DNA of 64,000 nt from Trogon surrucura (Eukaryota > Chordata > Aves > Trogoniformes > Trogonidae): positions 45,786,014-45,850,013 of the forward strand of contig CM036618.1 of NCBI GenBank assembly GCA_020746105.1, read 5' to 3'. The translations under genes were made by a program, and so were the position numbers. Positions 12,986 to 26,100 of this stretch are shown piece after piece (within the stretch, counting starts at the first letter, position 1; each line of letters begins with the position of its first letter). The notes beneath the pieces are model-generated. The model had not been told where the DNA came from. It was given only the letters and a program-made list of their open reading frames with translations, and did not search any database.

Positions 12986-15020
12986 AGTTTTCTTTCCAAA
13001 AATCAGAGAGCTAAGACTGCATTTTTTATTTACTAAAATGCGGTCTTGGGTCTCTGCTTTTGGTTTACTTGAAGCAGATCACATTTTGGAACTGGTTTAT
13101 CTGAACAGCAGCCTTCAGGAAAAAAAAAAAGAGGAAAACAGGGAGGGGTTAGTCTGATGAAGTAAATGATAGTTGTGTTGCTGTATCCGTCCTGTGTGAG
13201 AGTTCAGTAGTTTTAGCCCAGATGTGAGAGATCTTAGCTCACTTTCTTCCTTTGTCTCAGGAAAGAAACTTACATTTCTTACTCTTCATGAGAATAGTTT
13301 TACCACATGGACAGAAAGTGATTTTGCTGTCTGTCAGCAGGAATATGTAAGTGTTTCATGTAAAGCTGATTAGATGCATCAGCTCATACTTCAGAATATC
13401 ACCTTTTATTCCTTATCTTAACTAGGGCAAGGAATAATTCTGACCTAGGAAGTCTCACCTTTCTTTGGAGACAGTAAGATGCAAGGGTTTTTTTTTTTCT
13501 TTTGTTTTCCTGATTATTATTAAAAAAATCAGAATTTCCTATTTCTTTAAAAAATAGTTCCACATTTGTGTTCTTTCTCTTGGAGAAGAGTGAAAATGTA
13601 AGCATTTCTGAAAAGATGGACCTTAAATAACTTTTAAAAAACCATATATTTTCAGGTACAAACGCCATCTCTGAGGACTTCCCTTTTAGCTTAGGTCAAT
13701 AGTAAAGACACTCATTGAAGTGAAGTTGGAAAATGGATGGTGTTTAAGATAAAGTCATGTGTGTTGTGCCAGATGTTACCGTTCTAAGAGACAGAATAAT
13801 ATACCAATTACATAGTTTGGTCTTTGCAGAGGAACAATATTTCCTCAGGAAGAATGTGACAGGTGTGGATATAGAACCAGCAACATTATGGGCCTATTTT
13901 CAGTTATTTACAGCTTGCTTAAGTTTGAGAATTTGAAACAATATTTTACGTGTTGGTGTCTCCCTCACCTAGTTTGTCATGGTTGTTACAGCCAAAAAGG
14001 CCAGTCATTTCAGAGAATGGAGAAAAAAGAAATTTTAAAAAACAAGCAGATGGGAAATTGATGCTATTTTCTGCTTAAATAATCTGTTGCCCTTGTGCTT
14101 TGGCATGGGACAGGCATCTGCATCAGGAATATGACTTGGTTGCCCAGGTGAAAATGTCTCTGCCTGAAGCTTCCACACCTTATTCTTCCTTCCCCATTCC
14201 CCCCCTCTGACATTTATTACCCTTTGATAAACTGTGGTTTGTATGCTCAGTGTATGTGTTGTCGGCAGTGACTTCCCAGCACCTAATTGCTAATATTCTG
14301 TCCTCTCTGAACACACTCGATCCTCTCATAGCTCCTAATTGTAACTGACGGCAACTGAATGTACTTCCTCCCTTTGCATCTCTTACATCTAACAAGACCT
14401 TGTGCATCAGCCCCAGACATACGGATGTCTCATCGCTGCTAGCACCTGTGCCATTCCTACCGAGCTACTGAACATGCTCCAGGCTCAGAATAAATCTCCT
14501 TCTTAGTGCAGTTCTGAGCCAGAATAGCAACGGGCCCTCGCAGTTGTGAGTTGCAATGCAATGCCTTTCAGTCCGGCTGTTGCTAGCTCTAGCCTGGCTG
14601 CTGGTCCTTAGGTAGACCTGATGTTGAAAACAAAGCTACTGAGACTTAGAGGGAAAGAGAGAAATTGTCTGGAAATTGGAGGATGAAATTGAAAGTACTT
14701 GCACAAAAGACTTTTTCTGTAAGTTTGGTTTAGACTGAGAAGCTGAAACTGAGAGATAAAAAGGATATTATACACTGGAATTATACATGGTCTTCGGACT
14801 GAGGCTGTGCTATTAACTGATTCTGTGGCATTATGCTTTTTGTATTCCTTTCATACTAATTTGCTATTTTCTCTTTGCTGTTTTTGACTATTATTAAGCA
14901 TATTTCTCGTATTTCCAGGGAGTGATCTCTTATAACTCCCTTGTCTTACTACTGAGTTATAATACTTCAGACTCTATTACTGTGAATGTAAAGCAATAAT
15001 AATAATGAAAACAACAGTAA
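12986..15020. other. Unique non-coding DNA, GC higher near 14.2-14.6 kb
   Basis: No gene recognised. About 14180-14600 is less AT-rich and less repetitive than its surroundings. It could be conserved regulatory DNA or an unrecognised untranslated exon, but nothing decides this. Confidence 0.4.
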
Positions 15021-15292
15021 TAATTATTATTGACAATATATATAGTTATATATTATGTTATATAACATATAACACATTATATGATGTATATTATATGCCA
15101 TATTATTTTTAATTTTATTTTATTTTATTATATTATCATGTATTATGTATTATATTCTATTTATTACTTGATATTATATATACTGTATACTATATTACAT
15201 ATTATACATATATATTAGGCTATATTACATATTATATATTATACATTATATGTATTTTATATATTATTGTAATAATATGGTATATAATGATA
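15021..15292. repeat. Imperfect AT-rich repeat tract
   Basis: About 270 bp almost entirely of A and T. It consists of variants of TATATTATAC, TATTACATATTA and TTTTA units with many short inverted repeats able to form hairpins. It is a low-complexity tract without coding content. Confidence 0.9.
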
Positions 15293-15389
15293 ATCATTTG
15301 TCTGTGCTGAATTTTCTTATGCCTTTTAATTATCTAGTCACAGAGTATCATGGTATTTGAAACAACCATTACCTTCACTATCAAAGTGA

Positions 15390-15490
15390 GAAAACTTTGT
15401 AACTTTTCAGCCTTCTTTCAGATCATTTATGAATCTGTTGAACAGCACAGGTCACAATACGAATCCCAGTGAGACTGTACAGTTTTCACA
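15390..15490 (-). mobile_element. Ancient CR1-type fragment, antisense
   Basis: The segment with CAGATCATTTATGAATCTGT and then GAACAGCACAGGTCACAATA resembles the 'aaatatgttgaac...ccaatac' block of the same old CR1 lineage as at 12.3 kb, in the same orientation. It may be part of one dismembered element or a separate copy. The solo LTR begins just to its right. Confidence 0.4.
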
Positions 15491-15519
15491 GTGAAAACTG
15501 ATGATGTTTCCTACATGGC

Positions 15520-16206
15520 TTGTTCCAGTGGACTCTGCAACAGACCCACAGCTGAGCTGTTCAGACAAGCTGGTGGCACCTCTGTGATAATATATTTAAG
15601 AAGGGGCAGAAAATACCAGACGAAGAGAGCAGAAAGCAGCAAAAAGTGAGAGAAATAGCAAAGGCAGCATCACGGTCAGAGGAGGAGGATGAGATGTTCC
15701 AGGTGCTGGAGCAGATATGCCCTGCAAGCTGTGGAGGCTCCACACCAGAGATAATTTTCCTGACAGGAACTGCAGTTCATGGAGAGCCCACCTGAGAGCA
15801 GAGGAAGAGTGGGAGAAAAAGTAGCGGTAGAGAGGAACCACTGCGTAGTGACTGTAACCTCCCATCCTTCTCTGCCCTGCTCAGGATTGCAGAGAGGTCT
15901 GGAGGGCAGGAGTGAAGCTGATGAGCATGGGGAGAGGAAAAGTTTTTTTTTTAATGTTTTGTCTTTTTGTTTCCAACTATCTGAATTAGTCATTACATTT
16001 TTATTTTAATGGACAATAAATTAAGTTAATTTGCCCCCAAGTTGAGTCTGTTTTGCCTGCAACACTCATTAGTAAGCAATCTCCCTGTCTTTATCTCAAC
16101 CCACTTGCTTTCTCATTCCTGGGTTATTTTTTTTGTTTCACCCCAGACCTGCTGAGAAGAGAGTGTCTGGGGAATTTTGGCTGTTAGCCAAGGTTAGCCT
16201 ACCTCA
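15520..16206 (+). mobile_element. 5'-incomplete solo LTR, same family as 41.7 kb
   Basis: This aligns by eye with the LTR at 41668-42856. Shared blocks are CTCTGTGA followed by a TATATTTAAG promoter box (15591-15600), the GGATGAG...CCAGGTGCTGGAGCAG block near 15690, GAGTCTGTTTTGCC near 16045, and CTCCCTGTCTTTATCTCAA near 16085. AATAAA lies at 16015-16020, the expected place for polyadenylation in plus orientation. The middle of the LTR is shorter than in the other copy, and the first few hundred bases are missing or unrecognisable, so the left boundary is approximate. The right boundary is inferred from alignment to the other copy. It has no internal viral genes. Confidence 0.65.
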
Positions 16207-17239
16207 CTACCTTTGCTTTCTCTTTATTACTCTTTATTAATACATGCAGGTATATTTTTTTGAGTGGAATTGCCTGGCAATATAATTTTAAAAAAAACCA
16301 AACAGCACAACTCTCTGGTCCATATACACATTTACTCCTTTAGAAAAAGTTAATAGATATCTGAGGCACAAGTTTCTGTAAAAAAAGTTCTCTGTTATGT
16401 CATAGTTACTAATTTGGCGACTGGTTCTGTTTTTAGAATATTAGCACTTCATCTAGTATGGGCAGTGTTCTTAGATGTCTTCTTCTCTGTTGGGCTCCTA
16501 TGGAATCCCCTTTCAGAAGTCCATGTCATGTTAGCTATTTTTCAATCCTCTAGTCCCAAAGCAATTCTGAGTGAGTTTTCATAACATTCTTAGTTGTGTT
16601 ATTCTTGAATAATTTAGAAACTTTTGGCAAACATCAATTAGTAGATAGGAAGTTTGTTACTTTCTGTCTTGATTGCTTGGGGTTTTTTTGCTCTAGAACT
16701 TCTAGAATTTTGAAAAATTTCAGAAATTTTGAGTTTGAGAAGGACCCTCTGAAATGTTGAATATAAAGAAAAATTCCGCTAAGTGAAACTTCTCAGGCTC
16801 TTCAACAGTGATGATGGATCTAAAAATTACTTTAGGTTTTTTTCCTGTATTCTTTGAGTGTTTCTTAATTCCTACCAGCTCCATGTCATGTTCCCTGCTC
16901 CTTATCTAGTTGAAAAGACATTTATTTATTAAATTTTCTACCTTTTGCAAGTTATTCTGCAAATTATTGGTCTTCCTCACTGCATTTTGGCAGAAATGAT
17001 CAGCGTTTACTTTTTTTTTCTATATTACTCATTTGAGTACAACTTTTTTTTTTTTTTCTGATAGTGGTATTCATTTGCTCTGACACTTAAATACAAGGAC
17101 TTCAGTTTCCTTAGTGACTGCATGTATTCCACCCTTTTTGATGTCTCGATTCATTTCTTTTCCATAAACCTAATTTTTTATAGTTTCCTGGTTTGAAATT
17201 ATTAACTATTTTCTTTTGTTTCTGCAAAACTGGTGAAAC
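16207..17239. other. AT-rich non-coding DNA, possibly old LINE
   Basis: No gene seen. Segments around 16530-16620 and 16920-17060 are loosely reminiscent of upstream parts of the ancient CR1 lineage found at 12.3 and 15.4 kb, but the resemblance is weak. Confidence 0.3.
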
Positions 17240-17291
17240 TAAATATATAAAAATATATATTTATAAATATATATATATATATAAATATATC
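17240..17291. repeat. TA-rich microsatellite
   Basis: Interrupted (TA)n run with AAATATATA variants. Confidence 0.9.
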
Positions 17292-20200
17292 ATAGCATAA
17301 CTCCTGGAAGGTGATGCTGTTAACTGTATCCTTTGCACTGTTATGGTCAGGACAAGAATTGTATCTGCTTTTGAGATTTTGTCACTAGATGTTCTAGTCA
17401 TTTACAGGAGCTAAAAATTTACAAGAGCTAAAAATTAAATCTTATAATCATGTATTAAGGTGACAGCCTACTGGAGATCAGATGAGATGTCCCCATTATT
17501 GTTTTCTGCTTTTGCATTCTCGGTTCATGTGTGGATTCCTGGTTCACATAACTTGTGTATCTGATTTAATTCTAAAACTTCTCTAACTTTTAGCAATAAA
17601 ACCCCACCAACACAGCCAGTCTTTCTTATGCACTTTGGTGGTAGTGTTCACTGATTTATCTTCTTCAATCAAGTTTCTGATATAGCCATAAAGTCAATTC
17701 CTTATTTGAATCTAAGTGTTTTAAATCCTTTATTTTTAATCTTCCAGGGTTTGTATAGAAACATAAATATTTCATTTTTATGTTCTTCTCTGCTCTGTTG
17801 TGATTGTTCTTCACTTTTTAATCTGAAGTTTACTTTTCTATCCCAGACTTTTAGGTTTTGTGAGGAAGCAGCATTTTATGCAGAGCTTTTTTTTTTATGA
17901 AACAACTCTTAAAAGATCTATTATGCTGGATACTGCCCTTGCAAAGGAGGTAACCCTTGTCGACTTCCCTGGAGCTAGTAGGTTTTTAAAGTGTGTGCAG
18001 TCTCCTTCTGTTTTGACCTGAGGAAAAGTTGTCCTGTACAGGTTCTGTTGGCCACCAGCTCTTAATAGACCCTCCTTCCTGATGTCGTTTATTCAGGCAT
18101 GAGTGGAGACTTCCACTCTGAGCCAATAGCTGGTACGGAGAACGTCTCAGAGAATGCTGCTGTGGAGCTTCTGGTGTCTCCCAGAACTGCAGGTCTTTTC
18201 CCTTCGGACTGTTCCCCTGCTCTTCTTTGAGTCAGTGGGGGTCTCTCAGCCCCCCAGCACTGTTGCTAGCATTGGTCCTGACCGGTCACTTGCCCATCTG
18301 CATCCAAGAGCTGGGCCATCTAGTGGCACCTTTGGATGTCACAGACTTAGCAAACTGCAAGCTGGTTTTAACTTACTCTAATGTGCCATTTTTCCCCCTA
18401 AAAAAATAATAAAATAATCTGCATGTAGAATTAAGTTGGGGAAACCCACTTTTTATCTTAAAACCTTAATTTCTGCAGCTCGCTGGTTATAAGATAGCAT
18501 TCTTTCCAGGTAGGGGCTAAGTTGTGTGTATAAAGTGTACATATAAAAAAATGTAGGTGATTTTCAGTAGGTGCTGATATAACTATGGTCACGTTTTTAT
18601 TTTGAGCAAATGCTGTTCTAAATAAGTACCCAAACTGTGACAATTTTAACTATATAAAATCTTGTATAGATAATCTAGTTCTTTGATTAAAAAAAAACCT
18701 CACCTAGTACACAGTTTTCTGGAATGAAAGAGTGTCCATCCATCCCTTTCCTATACCTCTGCAAAGCTGAAACAGACCAGGCTCCCTAGTTATTCTCTGC
18801 TTCTGAGAAGCAGTATATAAATGAAGGCAGTTATGCAACTATTCTAATGAATACTGGAAATTTTGTAGGAGCCATCAGTTGTAGGGCACAAAAATTGTTT
18901 AAACCCATCTTTTTCACCCTATTTTCATTTCCATCCCTCTACTGAGATATTTATAGTTATGAGTAACACAGTAATATGCAGAATATTTTATGTAGTTGCT
19001 GCTATTGCTTGATTTGGGATGGTGTTCATCCCCACCAAGCTCACATTTATATGTGCTGTTCTTTACAATTAAGTTGTTTAATAAAAATAGTTTGCTTTCT
19101 GGGTTAATATAAAAATAACACCCCTTGATAATGTGAAGGCTCCTAATTACGTATACTAACATTTTGTCTGACCAAATCTTTATCACTAAGGATGATCAAA
19201 CGTGACAGTATTCCAAAAGTGGCTGCTGATAATCCGTCAGCATTTTTTCCCTTGATTCTCGTGTAGTAGAGTCCTCTTAAATTAAAGTATTATGCATGAA
19301 ATTAAAACAATATTCCCGCTTATCAAAACATTACAGGCAATGATAACATTTTAATAAAAAAACATTAATCAAAATCTCACACTTTCTATACTATTAGATA
19401 TATGAGAGTAGAGATAGGGTGAAGATAAATCACATACTATGGTGCTGATAGTGAACACCAGTTAATACCTGTCATCTATGGGAAATAGGCATCAAGTATA
19501 TAATTTAAACGGAAATTTTGCCATTGTGCACTCTCTATTACTTTGCTTCAAAATGCACTGTGCTGATTCTCCCATGACAATCAACCCAAGGAACACGAAC
19601 ATGTGTGTGAATATGTGTATGGTGATATTCTGTATAATATATATATAATGTATATTCTATATATTATATATATGGTGTATTTTATACCTCTAGTGTCTTA
19701 CAATGGGGTATATATGATGTCAGCAAGATAGCAATATTCAGAAGAAAAGTTGATATGTACAGTCATAGTAAAGGGGTCTAGCAGGGAAAATCTAGGCTAC
19801 ATGGACAACTGTTTTTATAAAATCTTGTGAAACGTGGTCTATGACAGTACTTCAGTCTTCACTTTGTACATTATTCTAGGTGGCACCTATTGTTTTGCAA
19901 GTAAAAGTAGAAGTGTGGTTGTGCTATTGCTGAGAGACCAGTTAATTTTGTTGTTGCTGTATTGTCCAGTAGTGCGGGACTACTGTGTTGCCTTAGAAGG
20001 AAGTGTGACAGCATTACTTCTTAGAAGAAAATTATATTTAAATATCTTTCTCTTTTTTTTCCAGTTACAACTGTAGACTTGGACTATTAGTTGACAAATT
20101 CAGTTATATATATACTGTCCGTAGACTCTTGCTTCATGACACATAGTTTTATTTGATGTAACAGTCTGCCTGTTTCTGTATTGCTGGTTCCCTTTTTCTG

Positions 20201-21412
20201 CATCTGTTATTTGGGCTATGATATAGTAAGCTTTAGAAAAATGCCTAGTGTGTGTATATATATATATATTTTTTTTAAGATATAAGAGTCTCTGAAAGTG
20301 AAAAGTATTCCAAACAGTGTAAACATTTTATTATTGATTTAAGAGGAGTATTATTTCTAATGTTCTCACAGTGACTTTGAAATATATGCATCTGCATTTA
20401 TATATACCAATCAATGAACACAGAATAGACAGAGTAAAAAACTAAATTTTATTCTGAAAGACTCTCCTTATTATATTATAGTGTCTTTAAAGTAAGTCAC
20501 ATGTTAGATCTAAACTGCTTGACAGGTAGCCATTTTTAAGGCATTTATGAATATAGTCAATGTAATTCTCAATAGTTATATTTCTAATAACCAATTTACT
20601 GACTTCATGTTCTTGTCAAGATAATTTATACATGTACACCATATGTTCTGTGAAATTTTTCTTTGCCCAGGTGAGCATTTAATCTTCCTTTCTCCCTAAA
20701 GGAATTACCCACATCCCTGAAATCAGAGAATCCTCCACTTATTTTTTTCCTTCTGTCAGACCTTCCAGCCTTAAGACCTCAAGTCATAATGATCATCTTT
20801 TCAGCAGAGGGCAGCATATGGCATTCGCAGAGTCCATCAATTCCACTGCTTAATTGGCTGTAGAAATCACTGTTGAGCTAAAGGTGATTCTGATGCACTT
20901 CCAACTCTTTGTGACTCTTAGGCAAGTTTCAGATTTTGGTGTCCTTTGTGATTGTACAGAATATTTCTCAGGGGAATGATTTGTAGTAACGAATCTATTA
21001 AAAAACGAAAGCCATTTTTGCTTTTTTTTTATTATTACAAGAAAGCAATACTATTCTCATTTGAATTTTCTTACTGATAGTAGAGTTTGTAGAAAAGATT
21101 AGTATGCTCCAGTAAATTAAATAGATGTTAAAAAGTTGCATATAAGATAGTTTTAATTTTTTAATTTTTTAATTTTTGGTAATCTTGTCTTAATAATGGT
21201 AAAGTTACTAGAGGAAGAAGGGCTTGGTAAACCATTTGCTATTGGGTATCAGGCAGCCTAACACTGAGCTACTAATTCTGTTTTACAATCATTTCCAAAA
21301 TGGGAGTAGTTTATTTTTTAATACACTTTTTCCCCTTGCATTTTATATAGAAAGAATAATGGGTTTACATCCATGTTTTATTATTCACATTCTGATTTTT
21401 TTTTTATACCGT
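17292..21412. other. Unique AT-rich DNA with small TA repeats
   Basis: No gene found. It contains TA microsatellites at 19633-19675 and 20250-20270. A higher-GC patch at about 18000-18380 has open frames of about 60-75 codons without recognisable motifs. Confidence 0.5.
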
Positions 21413-22436
21413 TGTTGTTCAAGCCAACTGGGACAAAGAACCACACGGTCTTCAGCTCACTCCTTCCCCCACCCCCATTTCCACGGTGATGTGGAGGGAG
21501 ACAGTTTCAACTAAAAGGCTCAAGGGTTTGAGATTAAGGATTGGGAGGGTAATAATCTACCGTTTAAGATGACGGGTAAAGAACCAGTGAGACTTGGGGA
21601 AAAAATATAAATTTAATTCTCCACCACCATTTACGAAGTAGGAAAGTAAGAGGACTACATCAATAGACATGACTCAATCTCAAATACCCTTCATCCTCCC
21701 CACCCCTCCCTCGACTACCTCCTTCCCCCACAGCAGTGCAAGGGAGGCAGGGGCTGGGGCATGCGGCCCATCTGGCCAGTTCTCATTGTCCGTGGCAGCT
21801 CCCTCTTGAGAAAGAGGGCTTCTCACAGTCTCTCCTTCCTGCTGTGTGGTGTCCACCTCACAGGAAGCAATCCTCTTCCTCCTCGTGAGTCCATCGAGGC
21901 CACGGATCACTTTGGGCACGGTACCTACTGATGCTCGGTCTCTCTCCCCTCTCACATGGTGCTTTGCATGTACTGACACATCCTGGATGCTCTCACCACC
22001 GTCAGTCCCCTCGGCTGGCCGACGATCACCTTCCTGCCATCTCACCCACCACGGGCTTCAGGAAAAGGTCCTTCTCGTTCTCGTTCTCGTTCTCGTTCTC
22101 CTTCTCCTTCTCCTTCTTCTCCTTCTCTTCCTCTGGGACTCTTCTCTCCCTCTTTCTTCTCAGGTCAATGTTCCTGAGTTCTCCTCTCACCTCCAACAGA
22201 AAAACTCCCCGACATTAAAGACAGGACAGCTCAACACAAGACCAAACCAAAAGAGAAAGAAGGAACACTAGGGTCACCTCTTAAATACCTTGATGGCAGA
22301 GGTGCTGATTGGCCTGGCCCTGGCCAGAGGCACATCCGACTCTACCTGGGGGTGGAGGAGGCTCTCAAAGTTTCGCATGAGTCTACCCCCACTTTTTTAC
22401 AAAAAAACCACATCAGACTCAAACCCATGACAATCA
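21413..22436 (-). mobile_element. Solo LTR of avian endogenous retrovirus, minus strand
   Basis: Read on the minus strand, the unit starts near TGATTGTCATGGGTTTGAGT and ends near GGCTTGAACAACA. The start parallels the TGATTGTATTGGGTTGATG at the 41.67-kb LTR, and the ends (TTGAACAACA and TCAAACCACGACA) are also similar, so the two belong to related avian LTR groups. A TATTTAAGAGG promoter-like box lies on the minus strand around 22276-22287. The body is clearly richer in GC than the flanks. I could not find matching target-site duplications, so the exact ends may be off by a few bases. Open frames inside it are not genes. Confidence 0.75.
22070..22134. repeat. TTCTCG/TTCTCC hexamer array inside LTR
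   Basis: Four consecutive TTCTCG hexamers are followed by TTCTCC units and degenerate CTT repeats. This gives a pure pyrimidine/purine strand bias of about 65 bp. Confidence 0.95.
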
Positions 22437-22566
22437 CATAGTTAATTTTCTAAATTATAGACAAATGTTTCAGTTCATTGCTAAGTAATCGCCTAATATC
22501 CTGTAGAAGCTTCAAGATGATCCTTAACTTTCCGATTCTTTGCAATCACATTTTGTTAGGTTAATA

Positions 22567-22624
22567 GTTTGATGTGATTTTAAAGGTCTTTTCCAATCTA
22601 GGTGATCCTGTGCTTCTGTGATTG
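22567..22624 (+). mobile_element. CR1 LINE 3' tail
   Basis: AAAGGTCTTTTCCAATCTAG and then GGTGATCCTGTGCTTCTGTG match the terminal block of CR1 in plus orientation, only about 60 bp long. Confidence 0.7.
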
Positions 22625-23027
22625 TCAGGTATTCTGTATATGGAATCCTCGTGTATTGATGAAACAAGATGCAAGTTATGCTTCTGGTGCAATATGTTTA
22701 AATATCTTTGATTCTGAGCAACTAATTAGAACAGGTTCCTTATTAGCCTTAGGATATGACTTTATTACCTTGCTCATTAGATGTAAAAAAGGATCTTCGT
22801 GGGATGTCCAATGAGATTATGATCCTCATACCGATGGTAGTGCTGACATAAATTTGCTTTTTTTCCCTTTTCTTTTTCAAGTAACAGTTAATAGTGTCTG
22901 GTTTACGTGAGTTCAAAATTTCTCAGAATGACAATCAATTATTTTTGTGTGCTGCAAAGGCTTTTCAACAGATTGAGAAGTTTAACAGTTTTTGTAATAT
23001 CACATAGCCTCTGTTTTCTGGAAGCTA
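22625..23027. other. Unique non-coding DNA between two CR1 tails
   Basis: No gene or repeat family is recognised in this 400-bp interval. Confidence 0.5.
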
Positions 23028-23152
23028 TAGAACCATACAATAGCTTGGGTTGGAACGGACCATTAAAAAACATCTCAAAGGTCCAACCCTTCCCGCAGTG
23101 AGTGGGAGCATCAGATTGCTCAGAGCCCCATCCAACCTGACCTTGACTGCTG
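23028..23152 (-). mobile_element. CR1 LINE 3' end, antisense
   Basis: TAGAACCATACAATAGCTTG opens the fragment, and TTGCTCAGAGCCCCATCCAA lies near its right end. This is the reverse complement of the last 125 bp of CR1. Confidence 0.85.
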
Positions 23153-26100
23153 CCATGTACACAGAACTGTATGGTGTGATTGATTCTTTTCACCTTGGTG
23201 GTGGAATAAAATAAGATGAATAATGTTTTAAGAGCTGCTTCAGATTTTTTTGCTTGGTGACTGTGGGGGAATATGTTATTGTGTGAATCTTCTTGAAGTT
23301 CTCTGTTGGTGTTGATTGAATTATCTGTTGTTTTTCACAGAAAGGAAGAAAATTTGTAGATGGACTATCTTTTAATAAAACTTAATGCCAACAAGTTGCT
23401 TGGAAGTGACAATGAATGCCCTGAACTGAAATGCAGATACCATTTATTTCTCCTACATATCATACTACCATGAGTATTAACTTGAAAGAGGCATTTCTGA
23501 GTTACTTTAAAAACACAACAAAAGTAGTCATTTGCAACTCTAACTAGCTAAACTGGATCTGAGTTGATCAAGTCTTACTATAGAGAAAACCAAAAATCTA
23601 TTTTCTCCAAGATAAAGGAAAGATATTCTGGAAATACTCGGTTGACATTTAAGCCAAAACCTTGAAAGAGCCTTGGATTAACTCACACTGTTTGGAAGGC
23701 TGGATAGAAATTTTTTTGTCTAATAACAAAAGGATTTTGTTCTGACTCAGTCATTTAAGCATTTTCTCAATGTAAACCTTGTTTGTACAGTTCCACTTTG
23801 TCTTCTGTTTATTCTATTTATTTGTTCATACATATATAAACTTCCAGATACATTTTATGTGTATTAAATGTGTAATATTTATCTGGAACCTCCTTTTTCA
23901 ATTTTTTTTGTTGTTCTCATTTCTTGAAGCAGCATAGTCAGGGGAGAAGCTGTTCTTTCTCCCCTTTGGTACCTTCAGATATCTGTACCCTTCTCATAAG
24001 AATTTTTGCAGCCTTATTACTGACTAGCTATGAAGCACACAGAAGTGTGCGTGACAGCCTATGTAATTTGGAACACTTAATTTATCTATTATATCATCCA
24101 TTGAATGACAGCTTAATTTGGGCAATTTTAAGTGCAGGATAAGCACCCAGTGATGGTTAAACCTCTACAGTGTAGCAAGTCTGAGATAGGTTTGGCAGCT
24201 CTCTTGGAGGAGTTCAGCCTGGAATGCTTTCTGAGCACAACCAGTGGTGATTGTACCTTAGTAATGAAATTTTGGGACCTTCAAACTGTTGTTTCAACAT
24301 GTTTGAAGTGGTTATGCCTCTGCATACAGTGGGAAAAATCTTCTTCTAAACCAAAAATTTTGAGCCATTCCTCATCTTTCCCTGAAGTTAATATGGATCC
24401 TGAGGTTAATGTGGACTGAGCCTCAGGTTAATATGGATTCTGGAAGTCCTTTAGAATAAGATGAGATGTTTCTTGAAGTTATACTGAAGTAAAGGATTGT
24501 CCCAAGACTTCTGAGTTTTGTCTCAGTTTTGTCAGAGCAGAGAGAAGAAAGAGCTTAATGATGGTCCTACCACCATCACAGTTTAATAATTTTCAGCTAC
24601 CATTTAAAACAGGTTTAAGTTTATTTCACACTTTTTAAAAAGTTGAAAATGGCTTAGGTGGGAGCTTCACATTATTTTTTTTTTCTAGGAGTGAACATTC
24701 TTGGCAATTAAAAAAACCCTGGGAATAGGATAGCTATATGGGCCTTATTGGATTTTGAATTCCAGCTTGCATGGCTATGGCACATTTGCTTTAATCCAGA
24801 ACAGCTACTTCATCTCTGACCTCTCAGCTCTGCTGCTCAGGGGAAACATACAAAATACCTTGAAAAGATAATCTTGGAACTAAAATTCATAACTCTACTG
24901 GGCACTAAAAGCCATGGACTCAACAGAGACATTGGTTTTATGGCACATTATATTTTTTCCACCCCAGGATAACCTTTCCGTGTCGCACAGCCAATAAATT
25001 ACTCGTGTCTCTCTTGCTCTCTCTTTCTCTGTCTGTCCCATAGGAGCAAACAAATGTATTGTCTTTCCCCTTCTAATATTTCTCCTCCCCGTATTTATGA
25101 AGTGGCTTGTCTTTTAGTTAATTGAATTGGCAAGTTTGATTAAATTAAATTCAGAGCAGTTGTTCTCAACTTTTATTTAGCTTGGAAGATATTTAATTCT
25201 ACTTCAGACTGGCCTGAAAGCTTGCCATATCCCCCTCAAATATTTCATATAGTCTAATAGAAGATAGTAACAATTCTAATGAACTGTATATATTTATACT
25301 CCTATAATACGTGGCTAGAGTAGTACCGCTTAATTCACAGTAACATACTGATTAGATACAACTAATTCCTCCTTTTTGGTTCTGTAAGTTTTATAGTAGT
25401 TTAGTATTTTAATCAGCTTGGCCAGTCCAAACTCCTAGGTAGTTGTGCCTTTGTATTTTTAATATTTTAGATTTATTATTCTTGTGTTACTGTGCATGTG
25501 ATTTGTAAAATAATTTGAGATCAATCCAGCTGAGGAGTGGTGTGTAATTGTAATGTTTCTTGTTTTCCTACAAAAATGGTGGCAACTAAAGGAACAAAAT
25601 GCACCTGATCATAAATGTCCCTGATTTCAAGATTAAACACTAGTAATAGAATTGGCTAATTTCTGAAGTTTCTTGGTGCTCAGTGATGTCCTCTGAAAGT
25701 GTCATAAACTCCAAGCTCTATCACCAACTGAACTCTGTTCAGTTTCTAGTACAGTCAATAGTGTTTTGATAAAGCTGGAAAATGCTGATGGTTTCTAAGA
25801 TAATCCTTTAAAAAGTAGTTGCCAGTTGCAATATATTTTGAAATAAAAAAAAAAGATACTGCTTTGGAAAAAATGCAATAAAAAGATCTGTTCATTATTA
25901 CACGCTCTTCAGTGATTCTTCAGTGAAAAAACAAAAATCAGCGGCACACCATCTCTGCAGGTCTAAGACATCACAGGAGATGCTTCTGAATACACCCTCA
26001 TGGTTTGGTGCTTACTCTTATCTGGGAGAAACAATGCCATAAATCCAGTTTTTGCCTCTGTCTCCAGTGTTATAAAACTTCCGTAAAATAAATGAAAGAA

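Noticed and set aside
15021-15292. Matrix attachment region or replication origin
   Set aside because: AT-richness alone cannot support either call; listed as a low-complexity tract.
21680-22271. Open frames of 95-141 codons on both strands
   Set aside because: They lie inside the minus-strand solo LTR and its hexamer array; serine/phenylalanine/leucine runs come from the repeat, not from a gene.
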